A DNA stretch of 64,000 nt from Caulobacterales bacterium RIFCSPHIGHO2_01_FULL_70_19 (GCA_001794825.1 MGLK01000035.1:1-64000); one strand, 5' to 3'. Shown: positions 24,777-33,629, counted from the stretch's first letter. The notes: generated by a model not told the origin, from the sequence alone. A program made the numbers and translations.

Positions 24777-25784
24777 TCAGCGGAACCTGAGCGGATCGAG
24801 AGCGGCGGCGTCGGCGACCGGCGCCTCGCCTTCGATCCCGTCCGCGACCACGCGCGCCACGAGCGGCCCCAGCAGCCATCCGTTGCGCAAGGGGGCCAGG
24901 GCGAGGTGCAGGCCGGGATCGCCGGCCGGCCCGGCAAGCGGCAGGCCGTCCGCGGTCCCGCCGCGGACGCCGACCCGCGGCGCCTCCGGGCGTCCCTCCA
25001 GTCCCGACAGCGCCCTGCCCGCCTCCACCTGGCGGCGCGAGACATCGGCGTCCGGTTCAAGATCGCGACGCCCCCGTTCCATGGTCGCGCCGACGACCAT
25101 GCCGCCGGGGGCCGGAACGACATAGAGCCCGGGGGCGCGGAGGGTGTGCGCGGGCGCCGCGCCGCTGATCGGAGTCAATTGCCCGCGCCACGGCTCGATG
25201 GCCGAGACCAGCCCCGCCACGGCCTCCGGCAGGCCGGCGATCGGGGCGGCGGCCCCGGTGGCGAGGACCACCGTCGGCGCGAACCAGACCCGTCCGTCCG
25301 CGGACTCGACGCGCCAGCGCCGTCCCTCCGCCGACAGACGCGACGCCGTCGCATGGACCGGCGAAACCCCTGCGGCGCGAGACAGCGCCTGCAGGGCGGG
25401 CCCCACCTCCACCCGCCAGTCCTCAGGCGTGAACAGCCCGAGGCGGGTGCGCCGCGCCTCGACCCCGAAGTTCGCTAGCCGGGCGAGCGCCGCCTCCGGA
25501 TCGGGTCCGCGCCATTCGACGCCGTCGCGATGCAGTTTCAGGCCGAAGCGATCCGCGAAGTCGGGCCACAGGTCGCGGGCGCGGGTCAGGAAGGCGGCCC
25601 GCTCCGGCGTCGCCGCGTCCGACAGGCACTCGAGCGCCGGGGCCAGCATGCCGGCGGCGGCCGAGCTGGCGTTGGGACCGCCGGGATCAAGGACCGTCAC
25701 CGCATGGCCGCGCGCGCCCAGCTCCGCCGCGGTGCAGAGGCCGAGCACGCCGGCGCCGATGACGATCACGTCGGGGGAAGACAC
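24777..25784 (-). CDS. FAD-dependent glycine/D-amino-acid oxidase, ThiO-like
   Basis: This 335-residue flavoprotein has the FAD-binding dinucleotide motif VIVIGAGVLGLCTAAELGARGHAVTVLD at residues 5-32. The DAO fold follows, with SAAAGMLAP near 42-50, typical of ThiO. Family members oxidise glycine or other amines to imines; ThiO supplies dehydroglycine for the thiazole of thiamine. No other thi gene lies nearby, so the substrate remains open. There is no intergenic space to the convergent TonB gene. Confidence 0.85.
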   Translation of the reverse strand: MSSPDVIVIGAGVLGLCTAAELGARGHAVTVLDPGGPNASSAAAGMLAPALECLSDAATPERAAFLTRARDLWPDFADRFGLKLHRDGVEWRGPDPEAALARLANFGVEARRTRLGLFTPEDWRVEVGPALQALSRAAGVSPVHATASRLSAEGRRWRVESADGRVWFAPTVVLATGAAAPIAGLPEAVAGLVSAIEPWRGQLTPISGAAPAHTLRAPGLYVVPAPGGMVVGATMERGRRDLEPDADVSRRQVEAGRALSGLEGRPEAPRVGVRGGTADGLPLAGPAGDPGLHLALAPLRNGWLLGPLVARVVADGIEGEAPVADAAALDPLRFR

Positions 25785-25823
25785 GGACGGTCAGATCGAC
25801 CGCCCGGCTCGGGAATGCAAGCC

Positions 25824-27668
25824 TTACTCGGCGGCGATGGCGGCGGCGCGGGCCTGTTCGACGCGGGCGACGAGCGCCGCGTGCTGCTCCCACAGGGCCT
25901 TGGGCAGCCGGTCGCCGAACTTCTCGTAGAAGGCGGGGATCAGCGCGGCCTCCTCGGCCCAGACGTCGGCGTCGACGTCAAGCAGGGTCGACAGGTCCGC
26001 CTCGGCCAGATCCAGACCCGACAGGTCCAGCGCCTCGCGGGCCGGCACGCGGCCGACCGGCGTGTCGACCGCCGCGGCCTCGCCGTCGATGCGTTCGGCG
26101 ATCCACTTCAGCACGCGGGCGTTGTCGCCGAAGCCCGGCCAGACGAACTTGCCGTCCTCGTTCTTGCGGAACCAGTTGACGAAGTAGAGGCGCGGCAGCT
26201 TCGCCGCGTCCGTGCGCTCGCCCATCGACAGCCAGTGAGCGAAGTAGTCGCCCATGTTGTAGCCGCAGAACGGCAGCATGGCGAAGGGATCGCGGCGCAG
26301 CTCACCGACCTTGTTCTCGGCCGCGGCGGTGCCTTCCGAGGCGACCGTCGAGCCCATGAACACCCCGTGCTCCCAGTCGAAGGCCTCGGTGACCAGCGGC
26401 ACCGCCGAGGCGCGGCGGCCGCCGAACAGGATGGCGTCGATCGGCACGCCCTTCGGGTCTTCCCACTCGGGCGCGATGGCCGGGCACTGGCCAGCGGGCG
26501 CGGCGAAGCGCGCGTTCGGGTGGGCGGCGGGCTCGCCCGAGGCCGGGTCGTGGGGCTGGCCCTTCCAGTTGGTCAGGCCCTCGGGCGCTTCCTTGGTCAG
26601 GCCTTCCCACCAGACGTCGCCGTCGGCGGTCAGGGCCGTATTGGTGAAGACGGTGTTCTTCTCCAGCGTGGCCAGGGCGTTCTGGTTGGTGTTCCGGCTG
26701 GTGCCCGGGGCGACGCCGAAGAAGCCGGCCTCCGGATTCACGGCGTAGAGGCGGCCGTCGTCGCCGAAGCGCATCCAGGCGATGTCGTCGCCGATGGTCT
26801 CGGCCTTCCAGCCCTCCAGCGTCGGCTGGAGCATGGCCAGGTTGGTCTTGCCGCAAGCCGAGGGGAAGGCGGCGGCGACGTATTTGGCGCGGCCCTTGGG
26901 ATCCGTCAGCTTGAGGATCAGCATGTGCTCGGCCAGCCAGCCCTCGTCGCGGGCCATGACCGAGGCGATGCGAAGGGCGTAGCACTTCTTGCCCAGCAGG
27001 GCGTTGCCGCCGTAGCCCGAGCCGTAGGACCAGATCTCGCGCGTCTCGGGGAAGTGGACGATCCACTTCTCCTCGTTGCAGGGCCACGGCACGTCTGCCT
27101 GCCCCTCGGCCAGCGGAGCGCCGAGGGTGTGCACCGCCGGCACGAACTCGCCGTCCGTCCCCAGCACCTCCAGCGCCGCCTTGCCCATGCGGGTCATGAC
27201 GCCCATCGACACGGCGACGTAGCCGCTGTCGGTGATCTCGACGCCGAGGGCCGAGATCTTCGAGCCGAGCGGGCCCATCGAGAACGGCACCACGTACATG
27301 GTGCGGCCGGCCATGCAGCCGTCGAACAGGCCGTTCAGGCGGGTGCGCATCTCGACCGGATCGGCCCAGTTGTTGGTCGGCCCGGCGTCGCTCTCGTTGC
27401 CCGAGCAGATGAAGGTGCGGCTCTCGACCCGGGCCACGTCCTTGGGATCCGATGCGGCGTAGTAGCAGCCGGGCCGCTTCGTCTGGTCGAGCGCCTTCAG
27501 CGTGCCCTTGTCGATCAGGTCGGCGATGATCGCCTGCTTCTCGGCCTCTGAACCGTCGCACCAGTGGACCCGGGCGGGCTTGGTCAGGGCGGCGATCTGC
27601 TCGACCCAGGCCACGAGACCGGCGTGGGCGGTGGGGGCCGGGTGCAGGCCGGGGATGGGCTGGGTCAC
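25824..27668 (-). CDS. pckG: phosphoenolpyruvate carboxykinase (GTP)
   Basis: PckG converts oxaloacetate and GTP to phosphoenolpyruvate for gluconeogenesis. The 614-residue length and the motifs are those of the GTP-dependent class: kinase P-loop [48 protein letters not shown] and the PEP-binding [16 protein letters not shown]. The start is GTG 27668 with AGGAGA eight bases upstream. Short motifs of the type TGAAAC/GTTTCA occur at about 27680-27686, 27744-27749 and 27791-27796, and could be regulator half-sites. Confidence 0.95.
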   Translation of the reverse strand: MTQPIPGLHPAPTAHAGLVAWVEQIAALTKPARVHWCDGSEAEKQAIIADLIDKGTLKALDQTKRPGCYYAASDPKDVARVESRTFICSGNESDAGPTNNWADPVEMRTRLNGLFDGCMAGRTMYVVPFSMGPLGSKISALGVEITDSGYVAVSMGVMTRMGKAALEVLGTDGEFVPAVHTLGAPLAEGQADVPWPCNEEKWIVHFPETREIWSYGSGYGGNALLGKKCYALRIASVMARDEGWLAEHMLILKLTDPKGRAKYVAAAFPSACGKTNLAMLQPTLEGWKAETIGDDIAWMRFGDDGRLYAVNPEAGFFGVAPGTSRNTNQNALATLEKNTVFTNTALTADGDVWWEGLTKEAPEGLTNWKGQPHDPASGEPAAHPNARFAAPAGQCPAIAPEWEDPKGVPIDAILFGGRRASAVPLVTEAFDWEHGVFMGSTVASEGTAAAENKVGELRRDPFAMLPFCGYNMGDYFAHWLSMGERTDAAKLPRLYFVNWFRKNEDGKFVWPGFGDNARVLKWIAERIDGEAAAVDTPVGRVPAREALDLSGLDLAEADLSTLLDVDADVWAEEAALIPAFYEKFGDRLPKALWEQHAALVARVEQARAAAIAAE

Positions 27669-27876
27669 GCGAACTCTCCTGAAACGTTGGCCCGGCGGTC
27701 TCCGCCGCCGTGGCGCCTCCCGAATGCGTGCAGATCACGCAATGTTTCAGGGAGATGGCATCCAAGGCGCCGCGAGGTCAACCGCTGCACGTTTCAACCT
27801 CCCGCGAGGCCGCGGCCGCCGACCGCCTGCACATTTCCGGTCGCGGAGCGGCCCCGGGCGGGATATCGAAGCGGCC

Positions 27877-28512
27877 GTGCAGACCCTCGACCCCCAGACC
27901 CGCCGCCCCGACGGGGCGCTCGCCTCCCCCGCCACGGCCCGCAACGCAGGCCCGATTCTGGAGGTGCTGAAGGCGCACCTGCCGGCCCGCGGGCGGGTGC
28001 TGGAAATCGCCAGCGGAGCGGGCGAACACGCGGTCGCCTTCGCCCGCGCCCTGCCCGGCCTGGCGTGGACCCCCAGCGACCCGTCGCCGGAGGCGCGGAC
28101 GAGCATCGCCGCCTGGGCCGGAGCCGCCGGCCTGCCCAACCTGCGGCCCCCGCTGGCGCTGGACGTGCTGGACGAGGCGGGCTGGCCCGGGGAGACGGTG
28201 GAGGCCGTGGTCTGCATCAACATGATCCACATCAGCCCGTGGGCGGCGACGGAGGGGCTGATGCGGCTGGCGGGGCGCGTCCTGCGCCGGCCGGGCGGGC
28301 TGCTGGTCCTCTACGGCCCCTACCGCGAGGCGGGCGTCGAACTGGCCCCGTCCAACGCCGCCTTCGACGAAAGCCTGAAGGCGCGAGATCCGGCCTGGGG
28401 GCTGCGCGAGCGCGAGGCGGTCGCGGCGGCGGCGAAGGCCGAGGGGCTGGTCTTCACCCTGCGGGTCGAAATGCCCGCCAACAACCTCATGCTGCTGTTC
28501 CGGGCGGTCTGA
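27877..28512 (+). CDS. DUF938 class I SAM-dependent methyltransferase
   Basis: The 211-residue protein begins at GTG 27877. It has the SAM-binding motif RVLEIASGAGEHAVAFARALPG at about residues 37-58, CINMIHISPW near 108, and GGLLVLYGPYREAGVELAPSNAAFDESLKARDPAWGLRE, a block characteristic of DUF938. The substrate is unknown. It ends two bases before the pseudouridine synthase gene, with which it probably shares a transcript. Confidence 0.85.
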   Translation: MQTLDPQTRRPDGALASPATARNAGPILEVLKAHLPARGRVLEIASGAGEHAVAFARALPGLAWTPSDPSPEARTSIAAWAGAAGLPNLRPPLALDVLDEAGWPGETVEAVVCINMIHISPWAATEGLMRLAGRVLRRPGGLLVLYGPYREAGVELAPSNAAFDESLKARDPAWGLREREAVAAAAKAEGLVFTLRVEMPANNLMLLFRAV

Positions 28513-28513
28513 G

Positions 28514-29269
28514 ATGGCCGTGTCGCGCACCTGGACCGGCGACGAGCCAGTCCGGCTGAACAAGTTCATGGGCCAGTCGGGTCTGTGCTCGCGGCGCGAG
28601 GCCGACGCCCTGATCGCCGACGGGCTGGTCGCCGTCGACGGCGAGACGGTTCGCGACGCGGGGCGCAAGATCCGGCCGGGCCAGACCCTGACCCTGGCCG
28701 ACCGGGCCGAGGCGGCGCTCGCGGAAGGCGTGACGATCGTGCTGCACAAGCCGGTCGGCTACGTCTCGGGCCAGCCGGAGCCGGGCAAGGTCCCGGCGGT
28801 GCGCCTGCTCACCGCCGCCAATCGGATCGGCGACGGCGCGGTCCCCGCCAAGGACGCCTCCCTGCCCCCGATCGGGCGGCTGGACGAGGACTCGCGCGGC
28901 CTGCTGCTGCTGTCGTCCGACGGGGTGGTCGCCAAGGCCGTGATCGGGCCGGAGTCGGACCTCGACAAGGAATATCTCGTCGAGGTGGCCGGGACGGTCA
29001 CCGAGGCGAAGCTGGACCGGCTGCGCCACGGGCTGGAGCTGGACGGCCGCAGGCTGAAGCCGGCGCGGGTGACGCGGATCGAGCCGCAGCGGCTGCGCTT
29101 CGTCCTGCGCGAGGGCCGCAAGCGGCAGATCCGGCGCATGTGCGACCTGGTCGGGCTGGAGGTGGTCGACCTGCTGCGCATCCGCATCGGGCCGCTGGAG
29201 CTGGGCGACCTGCCGGAGGGCCGCTGGCGCGTGCTGACCCCGGCGGAGCGGGCGGCCCTGGTCGGCTGA
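28514..29269 (+). CDS. RsuA/RluB/E/F-family pseudouridine synthase
   Basis: This 251-residue rRNA-modifying enzyme has an N-terminal S4 RNA-binding domain (VRLNKFMGQSGLCSRREADALIADGLVAVDG) and a catalytic domain. The conserved GRLDEDSRGLLLLSSDG holds the catalytic Asp, and the REGRKRQIRRMCDLVGLEV motif is typical of the family. It isomerises a uridine in 16S or 23S rRNA; closeness to RluF is possible but the target base cannot be read from the sequence. It is one of three such synthases in this window. Confidence 0.9.
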   Translation: MAVSRTWTGDEPVRLNKFMGQSGLCSRREADALIADGLVAVDGETVRDAGRKIRPGQTLTLADRAEAALAEGVTIVLHKPVGYVSGQPEPGKVPAVRLLTAANRIGDGAVPAKDASLPPIGRLDEDSRGLLLLSSDGVVAKAVIGPESDLDKEYLVEVAGTVTEAKLDRLRHGLELDGRRLKPARVTRIEPQRLRFVLREGRKRQIRRMCDLVGLEVVDLLRIRIGPLELGDLPEGRWRVLTPAERAALVG

Positions 29270-29285
29270 GCGAGCAGAAAACACA

Positions 29286-29325
29286 GTCCGATGTGTTCGC
29301 AGTGTTCGCGTTGCTCGCATCGGAC
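29286..29325. repeat. inverted repeat between convergent genes
   Basis: GTCCGATG (29286-29293) and CATCGGAC (29318-29325) are exact inverted copies. The 24-base loop contains TGTTCGC twice and TTGCTCGC. It lies between the ends of the pseudouridine synthase and GST genes and may serve as a Rho-independent or RNA-processing end, although no T run follows. Confidence 0.4.
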
Positions 29326-29390
29326 CCGACGTTCTCAGAGACCCGGACCGCAGGATACGGCGCGGGCGCGTCAGGATCGGCCGCAGCGAT

Positions 29391-30062
29391 TCAGGCCGCC
29401 GTCAGGGCGGGATCGGCGAGCTCGGCGGCCTTGAACGGCTTCAACTGGTCGGCCAGGGCGCGACGGAAGGCGGGGCGCGCCTCGGCCCGGGCGACGTAGT
29501 CGGCCAGCGCCGGATAGCCGGCGAGGATGTCGGTGTGGCGCAGGTCCCGCAGCACGTGGACCATCAGGATGTCGGCGGCGCTGAAGCGGTCGCCGGCGAA
29601 CCAGCGCCGCGGCCCGAGCGCCGCCTGCAGCTCGCCCAGACGCTTGCGCAGCTGCGCCTCGACGGCCGGGCGGCGCAGCGGCGCCCAGGGCTCTTCGGCG
29701 TGGAAGATGTCAATCCCCGCCAGTTCGGCGACCACCGGCTCGACCGTGTTCATGGCTGCGAACAGCCAGGTCATCACCGCCGCCCGACCGGCCGGGTCGG
29801 CGGGCATGAGGGCGTCCGAGGACTGGGCGATCCACAGCACGATGGCGCCGGACTCGAACATCTCGACCTCGCCGTCGCGATAGGCCGGAACCTGGCCGAA
29901 GGGCTGACGGGCGCGGTGGGCGGCGCCGTCGCGCTCGTCCAGCCCGATCAGCCGGTCGTCGTAACCGAGGCCGGCCTCCTCCAGAGCCCAGCGCACGCGG
30001 ATGTCGCGCACCGAGCCCTGGGCGAAGGGCGGGACCCATTTGAAGGCGGTGACCTGGCGCAT
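29391..30062 (-). CDS. glutathione S-transferase
   Basis: This 223-residue protein has an N-terminal thioredoxin-like GST domain with the glutathione-binding GQVPAYRDGEVEMFESGAIVLWIA (cis-Pro and E-S motif). A helical C-terminal domain carries WFAGDRFSAADILMVHVL, the family N-capping box. GGAG lies seven bases before ATG 30062. The gene is divergent from the MarR gene across an operator-like palindrome, a common arrangement for a detoxification enzyme induced by electrophiles. The substrate is unknown. Confidence 0.9.
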   Translation of the reverse strand: MRQVTAFKWVPPFAQGSVRDIRVRWALEEAGLGYDDRLIGLDERDGAAHRARQPFGQVPAYRDGEVEMFESGAIVLWIAQSSDALMPADPAGRAAVMTWLFAAMNTVEPVVAELAGIDIFHAEEPWAPLRRPAVEAQLRKRLGELQAALGPRRWFAGDRFSAADILMVHVLRDLRHTDILAGYPALADYVARAEARPAFRRALADQLKPFKAAELADPALTAA

Positions 30063-30086
30063 CGGGAGTCTCCGGGGTGCTGCTCG

Positions 30087-30117
30087 TTGACAATTGGGTT
30101 GATATCAAAGTACTTTG
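30087..30117 (+). promoter_or_regulatory. promoter with MarR-type palindrome
   Basis: TTGACA at 30087-30092 and a poor -10 hexamer, GTACTT at 30110-30115, are 17 bp apart. The perfect 12-bp palindrome CAAAGTACTTTG (30106-30117) covers the -10 and lies five bases before the MarR start codon. The position fits autoregulation of the MarR gene and possibly repression of the divergent GST gene. Confidence 0.6.
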
Positions 30118-30121
30118 GATC

Positions 30122-30559
30122 ATGTCAAACGCCGCCGACTTCGCCGCCACCCTGCACGTCCGCGACGCCTGCCTGTGCCTGCACGCGCAGCGGGCGGCGC
30201 GGGCCTTGGCGCGCCGCTTCGACGAGGCGTTCCGGCCGCTGGGGATCACCAGCGGCCAGTACTCCCTGTTGCACAGCCTGAACCGGCCCGCCCCGCCGAG
30301 CCTCGGCCAGGTCGCGGAAGTGCTGGCCATGGACCGGTCGACGGTGACGGCCAACCTCAAGCCGCTGCAGCGGCGGGGCCTGGTCGCGATCGGCGTCGAT
30401 CCGGACGATCGCCGCGGCCGCCGCGCGGCGCTGACCGAGGCCGGGCGCGCCCTGCTGGCACAGGCCACGCCGATCTGGGTCGAGGAGCATGAGCGGGTCG
30501 AGGCCGAACTGACGGTCGCGCCGGACACGCTGCGGGCCGGCCTGCGCGCTGTCGCCTAG
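30122..30559 (+). CDS. MarR family transcriptional regulator
   Basis: This 145-residue winged-helix repressor starts at ATG 30122; the longer upstream frame would include the operator. The recognition helix region PPSLGQVAEVLAMDRSTVTANLKPLQRRGLV and the wing segment DPDDRRGRRAALTEAGRALL are typical of MarR. Two cysteines at the N-terminus (HVRDACLCLH) could sense oxidants or electrophiles. It probably controls itself and the divergent GST gene. Confidence 0.9.
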   Translation: MSNAADFAATLHVRDACLCLHAQRAARALARRFDEAFRPLGITSGQYSLLHSLNRPAPPSLGQVAEVLAMDRSTVTANLKPLQRRGLVAIGVDPDDRRGRRAALTEAGRALLAQATPIWVEEHERVEAELTVAPDTLRAGLRAVA

Positions 30560-31017
30560 GGCCGGCGCCTCAGCGACAGCTCCAGATCCCGCAGGTCCGC
30601 GTCGGCGCGGCCGCCGAACCGGGGGTCGATGCGTTCGGCCCAGGTCAGCGGCCAGGCGTCGTGGACCGGGCCGTCGCCGCGGGCGTCCCACGGCAGATAG
30701 ACCACCCAGGTCTCGCCCTGCGTCGGAAGCGGCAGGACGCGGGGGCACTCGGTGCGCTCCTCGTGGCGGAGCACGAGCCGCCCCGCCTGCGGATGGCCCT
30801 GGACCACGCGGTCGATCTCCAGCACGGCGACGAAGGCGCGGTTGGGCCGCTCCGGCGAGCGGCTCTCCACCTGGCGGACCGTCGCCAGCGCCACGGTCGC
30901 CCAGCGGCCCTCGGCGATGCGCTCGCCCGGGCCGGCGATCGGGCGGATGCAGGCGTCGGCTGGCCCGGGCCCGGCCCAGACGACGACGAGGATGGCGAAG
31001 GCGGCGGCGCGGACCAT
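30556..31017 (-). CDS. secreted hypothetical protein
   Basis: The 153-residue product has a signal peptide (MVRAAAFAILVVVWAGPGPADA, cleavage near ADA-CI). The mature region has two cysteines (ACIRP, TECPRV) that could form a disulfide, and a beta-rich pattern (VALATVRQVESRS, AFVAVLEIDRVVQGH). No family is recognised. It is convergent with MarR and the two stops overlap by four bases. Confidence 0.6.
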   Translation of the reverse strand: MVRAAAFAILVVVWAGPGPADACIRPIAGPGERIAEGRWATVALATVRQVESRSPERPNRAFVAVLEIDRVVQGHPQAGRLVLRHEERTECPRVLPLPTQGETWVVYLPWDARGDGPVHDAWPLTWAERIDPRFGGRADADLRDLELSLRRRP

Positions 31018-31093
31018 GGGATCTCCTCCGGACCGCAGCGAAACACGGGCGGGCGCGCGCCGCAGCCCCGCGCACCCGCATCGTCAGACCCCG

Positions 31094-31876
31094 TCAGCTC
31101 GCCGGATGCCCGAGGCCCAGCGACGGGCCGGCCAGCATCCACGCCGCCATGGCGATCATCATCAGGTTCTCGGTCAGGGAGACGAAGCCCAGCGGCACGT
31201 TCGAGGAGCCGCCGACGCAGGCGCACTTCAGCTGGCGCTTGTCGACATACACGGCCTTGAACACCGAGATCGCGCCGACCCCGCCGATGAACAGGGCGAC
31301 CGGCGCCGACAGCCAGGTCAGCACCCCGGCCAGCATCAGCACGCCCGCGCCCAGCTCGGCGAAGGGGTAGAGATAGCCGTAGGTCGGCCACCGCTGCGCC
31401 AGCAGGTCGTAGTTGAGGAACATGGTCGAGAATTTCTCGACGTCCTGCAGCTTGAGCATGGCCAGCAGACACATGGCCACGGCGATGAAGTTGGGCAGGG
31501 CCATCCAGCTGACCGACCCCGTCCACAGCACGTCGATGGCGAGGGCGATCAGGGCGGCCACGGCGAACACCGCCAGCACCGGCGTGTAGCTGGTCGCCCC
31601 GGGCTCGGGGACCTTCTGTCCGAAGAAGCGGCGCAGGTCGTCGTGCCCGCCGATGCGGACGCCGTCGATGAAGGTCTGGGGCGTGGTCTGCACCCCGTGC
31701 TGGGCCTTGAAGGCGTCGGTCTCCGCTCGGGTGGTCAGGTGGCGGTCGTCGACCTCATAGCCGTTGCGGCGCAGCAGCCACAGCGACTTGCGGCCGTAGG
31801 GGCAGACATGGTCGGGCATGACCATGCGGTAGAGGACGGCGGTCTTCTTCCGCGGGGTGTTTTCGGGGGCGGACAT
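31094..31876 (-). CDS. glutaredoxin-MauE/DoxX-type membrane fusion protein
   Basis: The 260-residue protein joins an N-terminal glutaredoxin domain (residues 12-88; active site CPYG at 25-28, TTPQTFIDG as cis-Pro motif) to a MauE-type membrane domain with four segments. That domain ends in KCACVGGSSNVPLGFVSL, whose Cys pair faces a membrane edge. MauE relatives take part in disulfide transfer; fused forms probably move thiol electrons across the membrane. ATG 31876 has GGAGAAG upstream. It is divergent from a MerR-type regulator across a mer-like operator, so a response to metal or thiol stress is likely. Confidence 0.85.
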   Translation of the reverse strand: MSAPENTPRKKTAVLYRMVMPDHVCPYGRKSLWLLRRNGYEVDDRHLTTRAETDAFKAQHGVQTTPQTFIDGVRIGGHDDLRRFFGQKVPEPGATSYTPVLAVFAVAALIALAIDVLWTGSVSWMALPNFIAVAMCLLAMLKLQDVEKFSTMFLNYDLLAQRWPTYGYLYPFAELGAGVLMLAGVLTWLSAPVALFIGGVGAISVFKAVYVDKRQLKCACVGGSSNVPLGFVSLTENLMMIAMAAWMLAGPSLGLGHPAS

Positions 31877-31912
31877 GGGGCTTCTCCGTTGCCGTATAAC
31901 GATCCGCACCCC

Positions 31913-31943
31913 ATGTAGGGTCCGTACCATGGTACGGAGTCAA
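31913..31943 (-). promoter_or_regulatory. mer-type operator/promoter
   Basis: TCCGTACCATGGTACGGA (31921-31938) is a perfect 18-bp palindrome. On the minus strand it follows TTGACT (31943-31938). With a long 19-bp spacer the -10 is CTACAT (31918-31913), or TACATG with 20 bp. The long spacer and TTGACTCCGTAC...GTACGG are the hallmarks of mercury-type MerR promoters, which the regulator activates by untwisting DNA. It would drive the glutaredoxin-MauE gene. Confidence 0.75.
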
Positions 31944-31946
31944 GAC

Positions 31947-32363
31947 ATGCCCTCCCCCGCTCCCGGACTGACCATCGCGCGCCTGGCCGAGGCCGGCGGG
32001 GTCGGGGTGGAGACGGTGCGCTACTACCAGCGACGCGGCCTGCTGCCGGAGCCGCCGCGGCCGGCGGGAAGCGGTTCGGGCGGCGGCGTGCGTCGTTACG
32101 GGGCCGGGGACGTGCGCCGGCTGCGCTTCATCCGCTCGGCGCAGGCCGCCGGCTTCACCCTGGAGCAGATCGGCGAGCTGCTGGCGCTGGACGCCGGCGA
32201 GGACCGGGCGCGGGCGCGGACGCTGGCCGAGGAGCGCATCGCGGCGCTGGATGCGCGGATCGCGGAACTGGAGGCGGCGCGGGCGTCGCTGCGCCGGCTG
32301 GCGGGCGCGTGCGCCTCGGGCGGCAAGGGCCCCTGCCCGATCCTCGAGGCGTTCGGGGTCTGA
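31947..32363 (+). CDS. MerR family regulator
   Basis: This 138-residue regulator has the winged helix TIARLAEAGGVGVETVRYYQRRGLL (residues 9-33), the wing VRRYGAGDVRRLRFIRSAQAAGF, and a long dimerisation helix. The C-terminal metal loop has Cys122 and Cys130 (ACASGGKGPCPI), aligned with Cys117 and Cys126 of mercuric MerR. The third ligand, Cys82 of MerR, has no counterpart (DAGEDRARA at that place). It may sense a different metal or a redox signal. ATG 31947 lies eight bases after the operator, so the transcript may have almost no leader. Confidence 0.85.
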   Translation: MPSPAPGLTIARLAEAGGVGVETVRYYQRRGLLPEPPRPAGSGSGGGVRRYGAGDVRRLRFIRSAQAAGFTLEQIGELLALDAGEDRARARTLAEERIAALDARIAELEAARASLRRLAGACASGGKGPCPILEAFGV

Positions 32364-32408
32364 GAGCGGCGGGAGCGACGGGACCGGCCCGCCGCCCCCG
32401 CGCGACGA

Positions 32409-32918
32409 TCAGTGGATGCGGCCGGCGGCGGCGCCCAGCGCGTCGGCGTCGGCCAGCGGCTGGACGTCGTCGCCCGAGACGACCACGGCCGGGGCGTCGG
32501 CGAACGGCCCGGCGGGACGGCCGAGCGCGCGCAGGGTGGCGGCCACGCCTTCGCCGAAGGCCAGCACCGGCGCGCCCTTGGCGCAGGCGCGGGAGATGGC
32601 GTCGGCCAGGGCGGCGTCGCCGGCCTCGTCGGCCGCGCCGGCGGGAACGACCAGGCCCTTCAGGGCGCCGCTGTCGAGGTCGGAGGCCTGGGCGGTGGCC
32701 AGGACGCTGGTGCCGCCGATGCTGAGGCCGCCTTCGCCGATCGCCATCGGGGCGAGCGACAGGCCGTGGGCGCGCAGCACCGACTCGGCGTCAGGCATGG
32801 AGCCGAAATTCATGGAGCGGCGCATGGCGAGGCCGACCCGGGCGCGGATCGGCGTCGGGCGGAAGCCGCGGCCGGCATGGGAACGGGGGGCGTGCGGGGC
32901 TTTGCGTTGGGCGTACAA
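32409..32918 (-). CDS. hypothetical protein, possible DJ-1/PfpI-like fold
   Basis: The start is uncertain. TTG 32918 has GAAGGAGA five bases upstream and gives 169 residues; an ATG at 32972 lacks a comparable site. The C-terminal two thirds (LKGLVVPAGAADEAGDAALADAISRACAKGAPVLAFGEGVAATL) have the strand-helix pattern of the DJ-1/PfpI superfamily. The nucleophile Cys position seems to be FGEG, so catalysis is doubtful. The N-terminus is basic. The role is unknown. Confidence 0.5.
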   Translation of the reverse strand: MYAQRKAPHAPRSHAGRGFRPTPIRARVGLAMRRSMNFGSMPDAESVLRAHGLSLAPMAIGEGGLSIGGTSVLATAQASDLDSGALKGLVVPAGAADEAGDAALADAISRACAKGAPVLAFGEGVAATLRALGRPAGPFADAPAVVVSGDDVQPLADADALGAAAGRIH

Positions 32919-33089
32919 GACGTCTCCTTCAGGGTTGTCGAGGTCCCGGAACCCGCCGCGCCGAAACGCCATCGCCGCCTGCGCGGGCGCGCGGGCGGGA
33001 CGAACGACGGATTTCAGGATGAGGGCAATGTGGCGATTGCCGGCCGCAATTTCAACCGCCGGCCCGGCCCGGGACCGGCGGCGGCGAGG

Positions 33090-33497
33090 TCACCAGCCGC
33101 TGCCGGGGCCGAAGGTGATCTCGACGCGGCGGTTCGCCGGATCCGGTCCGGCGACCTCGACGGCCGGGCGCGACTGTCCGAACGCCTGGGTGGTCATCAC
33201 CCCGGCCGGGACGCCGCGGCTGACCAGATACTCGCGCACCGCGTTGGCCCGGCGCTGCGACAGGCCGACGCCCTGCGCGCCCGAGCCCTCATGCGCATCC
33301 GCGTGGCCGGCGAGGATCACCTGCTGCCCCGCGTGCTCGCGATACTGCGCCGCCGTAGCGTCGAGGAGCTCCTGGGCGCTGGGGACGAGCGCGTCGGACT
33401 TGGCGTCGAAATACACGATGACGGGCGCCATCTGCGGCGCGGCCGCGACGGGCCCGGCGACGACGGCCGCAGCGGCCAGGGCGGCGATGAAGCGCAT
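33090..33497 (-). CDS. OmpA-like peptidoglycan-binding protein
   Basis: ATG 33497 follows GGGGAG and gives a signal peptide (MRFIAALAAAAVVAGPVAAA). The mature 115 residues are one OmpA C-terminal domain: VIVYFDAKSDALVPSAQELLDATA, LAGHADAHEG, QRRANAVREYLVSRGV and RRVEITF. The Asp and Arg that hold diaminopimelate in this fold are present. It is likely a soluble periplasmic protein binding peptidoglycan. Confidence 0.88.
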   Translation of the reverse strand: MRFIAALAAAAVVAGPVAAAPQMAPVIVYFDAKSDALVPSAQELLDATAAQYREHAGQQVILAGHADAHEGSGAQGVGLSQRRANAVREYLVSRGVPAGVMTTQAFGQSRPAVEVAGPDPANRRVEITFGPGSGW

Positions 33498-33629
33498 GGA
33501 GACTCCCCTCGGTGATGGGCGGAGACTGCGACGGACTGAGGGGGCGCGCAACTGACGTGGGCTGACGGGAGGGGAACAGCGCTCCCGGAGGGGCCCCGGC
33601 GACCGAGAGGTGATCGCGGAGAGCGCCCC

